DNA from: Anastatus disparis
Taxonomy: Eukaryota > Arthropoda > Insecta > Hymenoptera > Eupelmidae
Direction: 5' to 3'
Assembly (NCBI GenBank): GCA_017163975.1
Contig: JAFFSR010000264.1
Location: 1-64,000, forward strand
DNA: 64,000 nt
Under the pieces are notes generated by a model. That model saw only the letters and a program-made list of their open reading frames with translations, did not search any database and had not been told where the DNA came from. The position numbers and the translations under genes are program-made. This document shows positions 46,971-60,567 of this stretch, one piece after another; the stretch's first letter is position 1, and each line of letters starts with the position of its first letter.

Positions 46971-48216
46971 ATGTTTTACCATAGTTTTGTTTATATTTTT
47001 TTTATAAGGAAAGAATAAAAACTTTTACGGTTGTAATATGAGCATTGATTAATAGATTTTATATAAATTTGTACTACTTGTACAAAATGATAATTCATGT
47101 TAAATGTCTAATTTAGAAATTATATTATACTTTTTATAAATAAAAAAATTATTGCAGATTATTTTAAAAATCAATAGAAATTATTATAATGATTTGCGTA
47201 TAAACTATAAGAGTTATAAGTGTATTATTATCTTCTAACTTTAAGATAGTTTATTAATTTAAAATCATGAAAAGGCCACGTTTATTTAACTTAACGGTGG
47301 ATTTGATTAAATGGACTAATAAAAATAATCTCGTAAAATTTTTATCAAAATTACATTAAAGATGGGATTTAAACCTTTCTATTTAAAAAGAGTTTATGTC
47401 AAAAGAACCCACCTGTTTAAAAATTGTGAGGAAATAAAAATTTTACATTTGATGCAGTACATTAAAAGCTATTGATATTATTAATTATTTATATCTTCAC
47501 AGTGTTTAAATAAATTAAGTTATTCTATTTGGAACCTTTGATATTTCTTATCAGTTATTTGAGCAATCCATTAATCTGATATTTTTTTCTTTTATTCCTT
47601 AATATTGACAATATCTTCTATTACACTATAACTATAATTTTACAATATGATTGATGGATTTTTATATTAGATATTAATATTACTTTATTTTTTATACAAA
47701 ATTTTTTCAAACAATTTATAATTGATAAATATCAGCATGATAATTAACTGAAATTCTTAAAATGTAATTAACTCAAAATTTTAATTGAAAATAATTTATT
47801 GATGACAGAAATATGTATGAAAAAATTAATATAAAAATTTTATTCAACAAATAGATTAATGTTATCTAATCTAAATCTGTACTTATTGGAATAATATTAA
47901 TGTCATTCTCATATTTTTCAGATGACCATTTTTAAATAAATAATATTGTACTTATTTGTCCTTTGATGAAATAGCAAACAATATGAAATGTTCCTTTTTT
48001 ATTTACTTGAAAAGGTTCATTTAAAAATGTGACGGAAACCTTGCATTACTATTATTCCAATAAATATAAATTTGAACATATGCCATTGATATCTTTATTT
48101 AATAACAATTAATCCACTGTCATGAAAATCAAAAGAGTTAAAAATTAAAAAATTTGATAACTTTAGAGTAAATTTCATCTTATTCTTTCAGATAAAAATC
48201 TACAAAAAATTTCAAA

Positions 48217-51200
48217 ATGACACTGCTTCCGCCAACGGTTGAGCAGCAAAGGCGTATTGATGAGGAACTACCACCTGATCCAGAAATGAGAAAACGTGAT
48301 CTTGCGTCAATCAAAGATTGGCTTGCTAAACAGCCTCATCTTCCAAAACATATGGGTAATTTATTATTTACAATTTTTAATGAAATAAAAAAATTAATTT
48401 GACGTTAATAAAAACTCTACACGTTTAATGTTTGGAATATCACCATTGAATGAATAAAATTATTGTCGGGACATTAATTCTCATATTCTACAAATGAAAT
48501 CGGGATTTTTATTTATTGTCTAATCAGTAATTTTAATTTGCATTTTTAAAGATAGTTGTTGGACTCTGAAATCTAGATAGTACGTAAAAAATCTTCATAT
48601 TATGATTATTTAAAATACATTTATAATAACTATTGAAATTAAAATTATTTATAACTCATCTTTAATTAATTTCGATGTGAAAATATTTTTTGAAATACGT
48701 ATCTGTAAAGTACACACTTTACGGACACTTATATCAAAACATATTTTCCACATTCGACCATAATATTTTACAGCCTCTTTGGATTGGTATATCATCAGAC
48801 CAGCTAAGTAATTTCCCATTCTGTCTGTAAAATAAATTTTATGGCCTCGTCACGAAAGCTATACCTTTTTTCAACAATGAATATTAATATTAAGTATCTT
48901 TTATAAATATCGCATTACCTATATTTGTTTTATGATCACCAGAAAGTGTGAAATTCATGCATTTAAATGTTCTTTTTTTCAAATTTAACTATAGTTTTTG
49001 AGTAAACTAATCTCGTTATTACTAGTTGGAATCATAAAATTTACTTATAGTTACGTGGAAATACAAATATTTTGAAATATATTTTATTTGAAAAGCTATT
49101 CGATAATCCAGGTACAAATAGGCTATTATGTAGTTTAAATAATCTGTATTTTTTCAATTCCCTCTAATTTTTAAGAATCATAAACTAATTCAACAATAAT
49201 TTAAATTCATAAAAAATATAAAATTAATAATTATTTCGATTATTAATAAATTAATGTTTTAATATTTTAAATTTTTAATTACAGATGACAAGAGACTCGC
49301 GCATTTTTTGTTTGGTTGTAAAAATAGTATTGAAAGGTGCAAAATGATACTCGAGACGTATTTCAGCGCACGAACGGCGTTACCTGAATTCTTTTCTAAT
49401 AGAGACCCACTTGGTCGTGATATTCAAGAGGCTTGTGATGCAGTGTAAGTAAACAAATTTATTTTATATATCTTTATTAAATAATCCAACTATTGAGATT
49501 ATTTCATGAGTAAAAATGAAAAATTACATTTGTATTGAAAAGATATTGTTCAAACTAAATGATTTAGTGAAAATTTTCAAATTTATGTATAAGAAATTTT
49601 TTTTTTTAACTATTTGTATCATTTTATTAAAAAAAATAAATATTTTATCGCTCTTGATTCACCAATTTTCAATTTATATAACAATCGTCTTCTTATATAA
49701 AAATCACATATTATATTTTTATATTTAAATTATAAAAAGTTTAAAAACATTAAATTTATAAGACCAATTTTTATTTAAATTACAGAGAATATTTCGTATT
49801 ACCAAAATTGTCTGACGAGGGTCACAGAGTGACTATATTAAGGCTGAAAGATACAAACATTGATAAATTTTCTCTAACAGCAATGACGAGGAGAGTACTT
49901 ATGGTATTAGACACTCGTCTACAAGAAGAGGCTTCCTTAACAAATGTTATGATCTTCGACTTAAAGGTAACTGGTACCGTGAATAATCCTTTTTCTTCAT
50001 TTTTGAGCTCTTTTACCTTACTTCCAACATTGATGACCACTTTATCCTTCTTATTGTCCTGAAATGCAAACCAAAAATAAGCCATTTTTCTCACTAAATT
50101 ATAATTGTAGTAAAATAATTTATACTTTGTGATTCATTAATTAAAAGAAAATGAGTAGTCATATTATTCTTAATTTTAAATAAAATTAAGAAAACATTAA
50201 AAAATGATATATTTTGAAAATTAATATTTTCAATAAGTTTGAGTCTTACTTATTAATATTAATAGTAACTTAAAAATTTTTTTAAAATTTATTTATGGTC
50301 GTTGTATTTATGCTATCATTACGATGCTAATTAGCGACGAAGGTCATTTCAGCGTGTTTGCATACAAAGAATAAGTATCGTATACAATGATGCTTGTATC
50401 AGTTGGCTGACGAAAGCGGGTTTCGAACTCGAGACCTTAAGATTATGAATCCATCGCTGTACCGAGTGAGCCACTGACAACCTCATTTGAAAATATTAAA
50501 TATTTCATTCTTATTATTCAAACATTATTAAATTATATTTATAATAATTAAAATTCATAGAATTTGAAAAAAAATTAAAATTTGAATTCTATTTATGGGT
50601 AATATATTTTAATTTTGGGATATTTTTTTATACATAATTTTGGAAAAATCTATCCGTACAGCAAGACTCAATTTTTTTCAATATCCAATATTTAGTTTAA
50701 TATGATAATTTAATTGTTAACAATAATATAAATATTAAAATTAATATTTTATTTATATTTTAATTTTTAGGGTTTCACAGCTGGACATTTTGCAAAATGT
50801 AGCCCAACACAAACTATTGTCAAAAAAGCTATGCTTGCCACTCAAAACAGTATGCCGTTCAGATTGCATAGAGTACATTACTTAAATGCGCCAAGTTTCA
50901 TCGGTAGTGTGCTAAATATTTTTTATCCACTACTTAAACCAAAACTTATCGAAAAGGTAATAATGAATAAAAATTATTGAACTTATTTAAACATGTAAAT
51001 TCCTTACTAGTATTATAAACATTTTAAATAAATCAGAAATTAAATAATTTATAAATCAATGTTGCTGCATTAAACTGACTAGAAAGAATTAATATATAAT
51101 TAATATTATAATTTAATATTCATGTTCCAATATTAGTTTATTATTAAAGCTACATCAAATTTATGTGAAAATTAAATCATGGAAAGCTTAAAAAAATATA

Positions 51201-51939
51201 ATCATTATATTTACAGTTCCGAATTCATACTGGTGGTGCTGAAGAACTTTATCCGTATCTGGACAAGGATATATTGCCAAATGAATGGGGTGGTAGCGCT
51301 GGTACCTTGGCAGAATTAAGTGGTATACATATAAAAAAAACTTTACTATATAGTAAAAATTTTTATTTTTGATAAACTAATTTATTAATTTGAAAAGTGG
51401 AATAAAAAGAACAAGTATTTTAATATAAAATGAAATGATTTTAATAAATTTTTTTAATTTTAAAGCATGTCACTTCTATTCTACTTTCCAAGTCAATAAA
51501 TTAAACACATTAAATTTGAAATAAAGTATATGCGACGAAAAAATAAAGTCTATTATTCTTATATCATATAATATACTAGTTCATTTTTTTATATATTCGG
51601 AAATAAATAAATAGAATCTTACTGCAAAAAAGTTAAATTAATTATTAAGATATTATTTTTGGCAATCGTTAAATTTTCATGCATACTGAATTAAAATTTT
51701 CTGAATTCAACAATACTTACATGACTTACATTCAACATACTACAATGATGCAATAATTAAAATAATTTTAATTTACAGACGCCTGGAGACGGAAAATTGA
51801 AAAACAACGCGACTGGTTCCTACGTGAAGAGAAGCTTAGCCGGACAAATGAAAGCGCACGATTACCAAGCAGCAAATCAAACATACTTAATGAGCTTGAA
51901 GGTGTACAAGGCTCATTCCGTAAACTTAATATCGACTAA
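48217..51939 (+). CDS. CRAL-TRIO lipid-transfer protein (alpha-tocopherol-transfer-protein-like)
   Basis: Coding exons 48217-48355, 49285-49444, 49786-49966, 50771-50956, 51217-51322 and 51779-51939 (intron phases 1,2,0,0,1, all GT-AG) give an uninterrupted 310 aa, the normal length for insect members. A helical CRAL-TRIO N domain (about 1-95: RRIDEELPPDPEMRKRDL, LAHFLFGCK) precedes the SEC14-like lipid pocket (about 100-255: MIFDLKGFTAGHFAKCSP, VHYLNAPSFIGSVLNIFYP, LPNEWGGSAGTLAEL). It should bind a small hydrophobic ligand (tocopherol, retinoid or similar) in the cytosol; the ligand cannot be told from sequence. The charged C-terminal tail (exon 6) is variable in the family. An acceptor 26 bp before the ATG implies a 5'UTR intron. 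Confidence 0.93.
48690..48845. repeat. Repeat shared with 59075-59395
   Basis: TATTTTACAGCCTC, ATCATCAGACCAGCTAAGT and CTGTCTGTAAAATAAATTTTA recur in order near 59310-59395. It lies in intron 1 of the CRAL-TRIO gene. It may be the far end of the duplicated block or a dispersed element. Confidence 0.65.
50328..50485 (-). mobile_element. tRNA-derived SINE in CRAL-TRIO intron 3
   Basis: The minus strand has TCAGTGGCTCACTCGGTACA (A-box region), an ATTCATAAT loop and B-box GAGTTCGAAACCC. The stems do not close like a real tRNA, and an unrelated body follows. Confidence 0.65.
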
Positions 51940-52107
51940 GCTTTTATTTTATTACGTTTTATTACTTCTTTTTTACTTGTACTTAGGTATATTGCTGTTG
52001 CTTTGTATTATGCAATTTAATTATAATGCAGTGTTAATACAGAATTTTTTTTTAGTTATTAAGAAAGATGTCACCTCGAGTTGTATTGTTGTAGAATATT
52101 CTTATTT

Positions 52108-52117
52108 TTATTATTAA

Positions 52118-52158
<41 letters not shown>
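52108..52158. repeat. (ATT)n microsatellite in CRAL-TRIO 3'UTR
   Basis: About 50 bp of TTA/ATT repeats after the stop codon. Confidence 0.95.
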
Positions 52159-52162
<4 letters not shown>

Positions 52163-52189
52163 GTGCACTTAATAGAACAATTTAAAAAA

Positions 52190-52195
52190 AATAAA
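52190..52195 (+). terminator. Poly(A) signal of the CRAL-TRIO gene
   Basis: AATAAA about 250 bp after the stop, followed by a TGTCTTGGTTTCC T/G-rich stretch. Confidence 0.55.
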
Positions 52196-55100
52196 TGTCT
52201 TGGTTTCCTTGCTTTTTTAATAGTTAAAAAATTGAAATTGCCTCAACATCACAGAAAAAAATACTTTAGTTGTCACATTTAAAGCTGTTAGTGATCAAAT
52301 TTTGGTTATAGTAATAAAATATTTTATACCATTCTAACCTCAAAATCATAACTTTAATATGATTATTCGGCTATCGTGGTATAAAATACATTATGGAACC
52401 ACTACCAATCTACTCGACTATTGACTTTGGTTGTGTTAACCAAATTTTATCGTTACTACAATCAAAGATTTGGATTTTCTAACCATAGCGTTCTTTACGT
52501 GCAAATATACAATGAATGTCGGTAAGTTAGGATTAGCAAAGAAAATAATAAGTTCTCTTTAAAAATTATAAATCTAAAATATTGTATTGATTTTCAGATT
52601 GTAAGTTCGAATAGCATAAGACGACCGGTTAATGGACACATTTAAATAGAGTTTTTGAAGTTTTAATAATATTAATATGATTTCTGTTCAGTTAAGTATG
52701 AGAAAATATAATGTCAGAGAATCCTTATTTATTTTGTTCATCCATCGGCTTCTGTTTATCAATAATGCCGTATATTTAAAAAAAAATCTAAAAAAATGAA
52801 AAATCCATTTTTCTATTTCATATAAATATCAAGAAGATACAATCCTATCGAATTTTTCATGATTCAGGTTGGGTAAATTTAACTTATATAAGTCTTGTAC
52901 AATTTTCTTTAACAAAGATAAAAATGTAAATAATTAAATTATCAAGGTATCGTCACACGGTAAAAAAAAAATTGAGCTTTCCAATTACGTAGATGATTTT
53001 GATGTCTATCAAGCTTTCTAACAAGGTGTTATTCTCTCCGAACGTGTACGATGCTGCGTAATCGAATAATTGTCTTTTGTCACTTTAACACTTTCAAAAA
53101 TTAGAACAATAAAAAGGTATGAACAAATCAACTGTTGAAAACATTAATACTTTTATTTCCATTTTTTTTCAAGTTAAATCAAGAGTTAAATTGATATAAA
53201 TATTTATGTATTCTTTTTAAATTTTGAATACATTTGCTATCATATTTCAGATTTATTACAAGTATTAGCATGTTTCATACGGTTGATGCAAAGAATAGCA
53301 CATTTACATTGTCTTATGAAGACTAGTACATCACAACACATCCCTTAAACAGTAATATTTTGAAGATATTCTGCGATAACTTGGATGACAAAATGTGCTA
53401 CTTTTTGCTACACGAATTGAAATATGTTAAATTTCGTTAGAGATTTAAATAAATAATAACTAAAAATTAATTTTATCATTATTCAAAATTTTGAAAAGCT
53501 GAATCTTGAGTGTTCGTTACAAACTTCTCAATTTATATCAAAGTAATCTATTTTTAATTTTAAATTTACTTTCATTTTTTCAAATAGAAAGGTAAAAATA
53601 GTATAAATTAGTTTTATTTCAAGACTTTCTTTTGATGGTGTTACATAAGTAGTTGAAGAAACTGAAAAAAAAAATTAATACCAACATTCGAAGCTATCAT
53701 ACCCAAAATCATCCAGATATTTATTAATACCAAAATTCTTTATTGATTATTTATTCATGTAACGCATTCGATTACTTTTGTATATAAATGATACTATAAC
53801 GTACGTACAATGCTTACTAATTACAATGATATAAATTTAAAATAATTTTTTTATTCTTAATCTTAACCTATAGTTTATTATTAACATTACTTTATTTATA
53901 GAACAGTAGAATTTTATAATAAATAAATTTGTGATTTACATTTAAATAACGTATTATATGCATAGTACCAATGTAAACATTTTCGATAATATGATTGGAA
54001 TTTTGTTGCCTAAAGATTTATTTTTAATTAATTACTTAAAAAAATGTACAAAAAGTTGTAAAACTTAAAAATTGAAGTAACGTACACTCTAATGGTACTC
54101 AGTGGGCCACCGTTACCTTTTGGATTCTGTTAAATTCAATTTCACGTATTTTGGGCTGCTGATTACGAATGTCGATGATGAATCTCGATCCGAGAAGATT
54201 TTTTTATCTCTTGTAATTTTTTAATTGTAACGATTTAAACAATGAAATTGTTTATGACAAATTTTTGACCATTTGGATTAGTTGATTTATCAGAATTGAA
54301 AAGGTGACGGTGATACACTGGGCGCCTAGACTACACGTTATTTACTGTTGAATTGAATTTTTTTATAACGAATTTAATTACAATTAATAATAACTATAAT
54401 CAAAAATTAAATTTACTGCAACTAGAATGTATTTTTAAAAGTGGAAAATTTTATTCAACTGTTCATTAAGTAAAAATAAACTATGAAAGGGTTAAATCAT
54501 AGATTACTAAATACAATTTCAAATAAAAATTTTTTTAACTCTAAAATTTTTATCATTTTTCCTGTTTAAATATTTTGTTTATGAAAAAATTACATCGGCT
54601 AATCAGAGGATAATAAATATAAAATTCACAAAAAGAATTTGTCAGCGTGTAAATGGCCGGAAATCGTGAAAATACACGATCCGCATAATTCGTTCCACAT
54701 TGTCTACCATAAAACTTGTAATTTTTACCAAAAAGCGTAGGATTATTTTGAAACCGATATTCTAACTCTTGCCAAATCCATAGAAAGACCTAGTTGTATG
54801 TAGTGGAACGCATGATACATCGAAAAATTAAATAAAAAAAAAGAAACTTATCGAATGCTATTTGAAAAATATTAACTTTTTAACGTTGTTACATTCTACA
54901 TGATAAGATGTAACAGAATTTTTATTCAAAATTAGAAAATTTGAAATATTTTAATATGTTAAAATAATTAATAAGTCCTAATGTAATTAATTATATACTA
55001 AATTGTCACAATATTGATCATTTGAGTAGTTAAAAATTAAAAAATGAAACTATATTTCAATTTCGATGCAATTCGCAGTTTCCAAAACCATTTGATATAT

Positions 55101-55845
55101 TAGCAGTCAACTATTAATCTACCAAAAATGATGTAAACAAAAATTTTCAAATCTTTTGCTTGATAATAACAATATGAATCATTCAAAAACATTTTCCTTT
55201 AAAAAAGAGGATATTTGCTCATTGATAAATAAACTATACCTCGTTCATTTCGTAAACATATATTTAAAAGTAAAGGAAATTCACGTATTTATAACATCGA
55301 AATAATGAAATTTTAAAGATGAGTGTAAAGTGCTAATATTTAATATACACTGTAAACAGTTGAAGCAGAAAGTTAAAAAAAAGAAAAAAAAGAAATAAGT
55401 TCGAAAAAGATGCAAATTTTATTGCTTGGCAAAAGTATTTTATTTTTAAAGACGCTGAGCATAATTATTTCCTTTATTTATGATTTTTATCTAAGATTAT
55501 TTAGATACTAAAATAATGAAATATTTAAAGTAAATTCAAAAATTAAAAAGAGTTCTTAAAACTTTATAAGAATATTGAAATATTAAATTAATTTCAGAAT
55601 CATGATTTTTTAGAGCAAAGGAAAAAGAAAATTTTGAATGCTTAAAAGTAAAAGATGTAGAGTTTAACATAATTTTTAACCATTATTTTATTAAATTAAT
55701 AATTATTAGATTGTTATAAAAAGATGCATTCGTTTTTTATTTACAGGACAACTACAAATGGTAGCAGGCTCGTAAATTTTTTTTATCTTAAAATATACGT
55801 TAAAAAGAACAGTTTAAACCACGATAGACAATAATAGAATTAGAA

Positions 55846-56190
55846 ATGTCCCCATGATGCTAAGTCAAAATTTCAAAAAATCGAAATTTTTCAAACTTTT
55901 CAAATTTTTGTTTCTACGCCTAAGCAGTTTAGGTGTCGGCTTGATATAAAACATTTTGTTCAAAATTAATTAAAAAATGTGAAAAAAATTGTTTTGGAGC
56001 AAAAAATTGAATTTTCTTATTTGTTGCAAAAATTTGTTGATATAAAAAAATTGGCAACGATTCAAGTGATCCACCCTTGTTTTTCGTGTTCAGAGGGTCA
56101 AAATACATATAATTGAATTGGGTGGATCCGTGGACCTCGATCACATAGGAGGAAACCCGCATTAATTGCCCTATATCATCAAGGGACTAC
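55846..56190. repeat. Possible inverted-repeat element
   Basis: GTCCCCATGATG..TA near 55848 is loosely mirrored by TATCATCAAGGGAC near 56187. It lies in a segment absent from copy A, so it is an insertion. Weak ends. Confidence 0.3.
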
Positions 56191-56451
56191 TTAGGTTGCC
56201 TTTCCTTTTATTTATAATAATATACAGTATCGTAAGGAAAACTACTAAATATCAATCGTCATATGAATTGAATGGAGAATAGATTCAAAAATATTAGGAA
56301 CAAACAAAAAAAATTTTGAAGATTTTCTCCAGCTGGAACTATTTTTCGTTAATCCGTTACTGAAAATTTTAAATAAAAGCGCAAGTTTGGCAACGTTGGG
56401 AAAAGTTGTACCTAACCAACATGCTCACGTGTCTACTTACAGCTACTCGGC

Positions 56452-56848
56452 TTAAGGGCAGGCCGAACTCTCTGTCTTTGTCCAATAGTGTTTTCCATCT
56501 TTTATATAAAAACCATCGGTTTTAACAGGAAAAAAATAGCAGCCCCCGCTAGATATTAATATAATGAGTAAATTTTATAATCATAATTTAATTTTACAGC
56601 GTAATTTTTGAGTATGATTTGACCTACCAAAGTTTTATAAAAGAAGACAGATTGTATTTACGACATTTCGTAGGTCAAATCATACTCAAAAATTACGCAA
56701 TAAAATTATTTCGTTATGATTATAAAATTTACTTATTATATTAATATTTAGCGGGGGCTACTATTTTTTTCTTATTAAAACTGGTGGTGTTCATATAAAA
56801 GATGAAAAACACTACTAGACAGAGACAGATAGTTCGGCCTCCTCTTAA
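56452..56848. mobile_element. TTAA-flanked MITE, family 2 (GGCCGAACT termini)
   Basis: TTAAGGGCAGGCCGAACTCT at the left and AGTTCGGCCTCCTCTTAA at the right. Full-length foldback with GCCCCCGCTAGATATTAATA paired to TATTAATATTTAGCGGGGGC. Second copy at 62203-62584. Confidence 0.9.
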
Positions 56849-56955
56849 GTAAAAATAGTAAGCAGTGTTGCCGATGTTCATACGCATGCGCACTTGCTCT
56901 TTGAAAGCATCAAATAATTTTGATCTCTTACTTTCGCATTAAAATTATTTGTATA

Positions 56956-57087
56956 TTTTATGGATACCCATTGATTTTTGCGTTGTATTACAATCTACAT
57001 TTTATGGATACCCATTGATTTTTTCGTTTTATTACAATCTATATTTTATGGATACCCATTGATTTTTTCGTTGTATTATAATCTACA
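56956..57087. repeat. 44-bp tandem repeat, three copies
   Basis: The unit starts TTTTATGGATACCCATTGAT and ends TTACAATCTA. Confidence 0.85.
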
Positions 57088-57984
57088 AATGCAAAATTTT
57101 CAGTTAAAACTTTCATCTTTTTATTGAATTATAAGCATAAACTTTTGTTTATGTGCATAATTCAATAAGAGACATTAATCTCTCCTAGTAAATTAAACGA
57201 ATTGTATTTATACGTACCTATTAATATTAAATTTGTATGATATGAATAAACATTATGATTAAAATAAATAAATTAAATTTTAAGTTAAAAGTTTATTTTT
57301 GATTAAATAAGTCAAATAATTCTATATATTTTATTTCTTATTTTAAAATATGCCTACTATTTACATAATTATAATACTGTTATACTTTGAGGCTTTTTAC
57401 TATACTAAATATAGGTTTTATTTCGTAGACAGAGATAAAAATATATATTACATTTAAGTGAATAATAATTTAATTTCATCGTAAATTAATGATAATTCAA
57501 TACTATATTTATTAATAGAAAAGAATTAAAAATATTTCTTCTATTTATTTTTAGCATTGTATATGTTAAACTAAAGTATGTAAGAAGTTGGAGAGGGAAA
57601 TCTCATGCCTCTTTACAATGGGGAGAGAGAGAGGAGGTTGCAAATCTGGAAAAAACCCTTACGCAAATAAAGGTTTATCCTTAATAAAATAAATGCGTGC
57701 CTTTTGTTCCTGAAAAACTCATATTTATGAAAAATAACAGTAAAATCGGGCACACTTAATTACTATTTACAACCGATGTTCTTCAAAATGATCTGGATTC
57801 ATTTAAAAGGATTTGCATGTTTTTATACTTCTAAATATTAACGGTAAGTCTTATTTGATGTATTAAATTTTTGAAAAATTTTTACTTATCTCAAACGATT
57901 TACCTGCAAGAATAGATATTAAAATTTATTATTTATTATTCTACCCACACTAATACCGTTCTTACCTCTATACTTTTCTTACTT

Positions 57985-58656
57985 ACAAGGAGTGTCATGG
58001 TATTGGGACGCCGATCCTGCTCAAATTTTGGGAGATGATTTTAGATGTAGAAATATGAAAAAAGCCAAGGTACTAGACTCTAACGCTCAATATTTCTCTA
58101 GTTACAGGCAAATAAAGAAAATCACTATAAAAATTACTAGATTTTCAAACGTTTATAATTCATTAGTATTAATAGCTAGAAGCCTGAACCTTTTTTTAAA
58201 TGAAAATTGAGCTCAAATCCTTTCGAATTATTACCTATGGCATCCCGAAATATTATTTTTTTCTAAAGTTATGGAGGAATAAAAATTGAAACAAATTTCA
58301 GCATTTATTATTAATTAATTAAAAATAATGTTATAAAGACGAATTCCAGGTCCAATTTTTATCCCTCTATAACTTTAGAAAAAAATAATATTTCGGGATG
58401 CTATAAGTGATAATTCGAAAGGATTTGAGCTCAACTTTCATTTAAAAAAAGGTTCAGGCTTCTAGCTATTAATGCTAATGAATTATAAGCGTTAGAAAAT
58501 CTAGTAACTTTTATAGTGATTTTTTTATTTGCCTGTAACTAGAGAAATATTGAGCGTTAGAGTCTAGTACCATGGCTTTTTTCATATTTCTACATCTAAA
58601 GTCATCTCCCAAAATTTGAGCAGGATCGGCGTCCTAATACCCTGACACTCTCCTTG
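57985..58656. mobile_element. Foldback MITE with ACAAGGAG termini
   Basis: Arms of about 320 bp are nearly perfect mirrors (GCCGATCCTGCTCAAATTTT with AAAATTTGAGCAGGATCGGC). Copy A of the duplication has the uninterrupted site (TTCTTGCTTAGAGTAATAAT at 46751), so the insertion post-dates the duplication at a TA/TTA target. A 72-codon ORF in the left arm is only half of the foldback. Confidence 0.9.
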
Positions 58657-59074
58657 TTAGTATAATAATAAAATATGGAGAAATTGAGAACCTTTACGAA
58701 AAATAATTATAATCTGAACTGTAGTATTACTATAGTAAAACTATAGTATAATATAATTTTGCATTAGTTAAATCAGTAACTATAATCATTACTATAAAAT
58801 TATAATCATTAACTACAATGTAAATAATCTTTACAATTTTTATAATAATGTTGAAGTACAGCGATATAATTATAGCATATTGTAATTTTACTATTCTAAT
58901 GCTCATGGTATGATAGTTTTAAGACGGTTCCTTATGGAAGTTAATATAATGCATATAAAACAATTTACAAAATGTTTATCTCAAATATATTTACAATAAT
59001 TATTAAATTTATTAATACTTTATAAACTTTTTTTAATTGAATTCGACCTGCCAAAATTTTTTAATATACGTGCT

Positions 59075-59395
59075 TATAAATTAAGTATTTTACGGACATA
59101 TATCAAATATTATATTACGACCCATGGCCAGAAAAGTAAGAAAGGTCTCAGATCACATGTAATTGTTGGCCGAGGCGAAGCCAAGATTTACTAACATGTG
59201 ATCTGAGGCTTTCTTATTTACTGGCCAAGGGTTGTATACTATTTTTCTGCCCGACGGCGCCGAAAAGCGGCAACTTTGTTTTGGGCATTTTTCACTCTTC
59301 GACCGTAATATTTTACGGCCTCGTGGAGTTAGTGTATCATCAGACCGGCTAAGTGATTCCCCATCCAGTCTGTAAAATAAATTTTATAGCATAAT
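59075..59395. repeat. Second copy of the 48.7-kb repeat, with foldback inside
   Basis: ATTTTACGGACATATATCAAA, TTCGACCGTAATATTTTACGGCCTC and ATCATCAGACCGGCTAAGTG match 48710-48845 in order. Confidence 0.65.
59121..59231. repeat. Foldback insertion in shared repeat
   Basis: TGGCCAGAAAAGTAAGAAAG..TCAGATCACATGT pairs with ACATGTGATCTGAGGCTTTC..TTACTGGCCA around a GGCCGAGGCGAAGCC loop. The related segment at 48700-48760 lacks it. Confidence 0.75.
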
Positions 59396-59924
59396 ATAAA
59401 GCTAAATCCGCATTTTCTACACCCTAGTCAGGAACTAAATACAACTTTTTTGAACTGTGTAAAAAAGTACTACCGTGAGAAATTTCACACTTTATTATAC
59501 TGTTTGAAAAACTAATCATATCGAAATCACACGTCACAATCACTCATTGTACATTTATTTATAAGTAGAAATATTTTCTTACTCGGAATAATACGTAGAA
59601 AATCAACAAAACTATATAAATACTTCAATAAAGTATTAAAAATATCAAGAAACACGAAAACTATAGTTTATAAATTGTGAGTTGTCGAAATATATAAGAC
59701 GTCTGAGCGACGCGCATGCGTGTACAGTGCGTACGGCCTAACGATGAGAAAGAGAGAGAAGCATATATGAATAATGAACTAGATGCTTTACTTTGTCTAA
59801 CTCGTGTATATACATGAATCTAAATAATCGGCAAGATTTTGTTAAAATATTGTATTTAATTATTAATAAAATATCAGTGACATATACTTATTAATATAAT
59901 TTCACATTCTTAGAATGCTTTTGA

Positions 59925-60155
59925 AATCGTTTTTGCTTTTCTTATTTGTTTGCGAAGGATTTAATTTTGATAATATATAGTTTTCACTTTTTTCGAATTA
60001 TCATTCGTGGAGTGCATAGTTTTGTTGATACATAGTGTTCATCTTTATTTACGAATTATCATTCGTAGAGCGTATAGATTTCGTTAAAATTTATTTTCTA
60101 GAGTATAGATTACGTGTGATGGATTCATCTCACGCGTGCTATAATGTACTATTAT
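59925..60155. repeat. Dispersed repeat copy 3
   Basis: Two tandem GAATTATCATTCGT(G/A)GAG(T/C)G motifs (59996, 60054) and a CGCGTGCTATAATGTACTAT end, as in 4400-4700 and 17615-17965. The terminal hairpin is missing. Confidence 0.7.
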
Positions 60156-60567
60156 GACTTAAGTACGAAAACTTTTTTTAAATGAATGCAGATTTGCATA
60201 GAGATTTGCTTGTTACTTAACGTTATATTTAATTTAGTTAGTATTTTTATCATTACAAATTTTCTAAAGCACTTGATATATTTTAGTTTTACCAATGATT
60301 ACAATGATCATAAAGAGTCAAACTTTTTAAAAAATACCTTCGAGTAAAAAGTTATCTTATAAGTTATATTGAGTTTCATTAAGAGCGTTAGCAATCTATT
60401 GTGTGTCTTATTTCTGTTGTCTTGTCATTAGAGAGAGTTTAGCTCTTACAAACAATCACTTTCATCTTGATATCTAAGTATAATTATTCCGCATTGTAAC
60501 ATCGTGTTTTTTTGGCACAGGTTAAAATATTTAGAAAAAAATATTTTTTTAAATGTTTAAACTGCAG

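Larger units (their letters stand above)
38512..48190 (+). other. Putative long 5'UTR intron (or intergenic)
   Basis: AT-rich with no supported coding exon. It contains a TTAA MITE (41488), a SINE (42075) and the first copy of a 4.4-kb duplicated block (42570). Confidence 0.4.
52850..58930. repeat. Duplicated block, copy B (downstream of CRAL-TRIO gene)
   Basis: Counterpart of 42570-46970, lengthened by insertions at about 55745-57200 and 57985-58656. After 58930 it skips the equivalent of 47000-48640 (which contains CRAL-TRIO exon 1) and resumes similarity at 59075. No CRAL-TRIO coding sequence is present. Confidence 0.85.

Noticed and set aside
50401..50485. Possible tRNA-Met gene (minus)
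   Set aside because: B-box is good but the acceptor stem does not close and a SINE body follows.
57992..58210. 72-aa ORF
   Set aside because: Lies in one arm of a near-perfect foldback MITE with no protein family resemblance.
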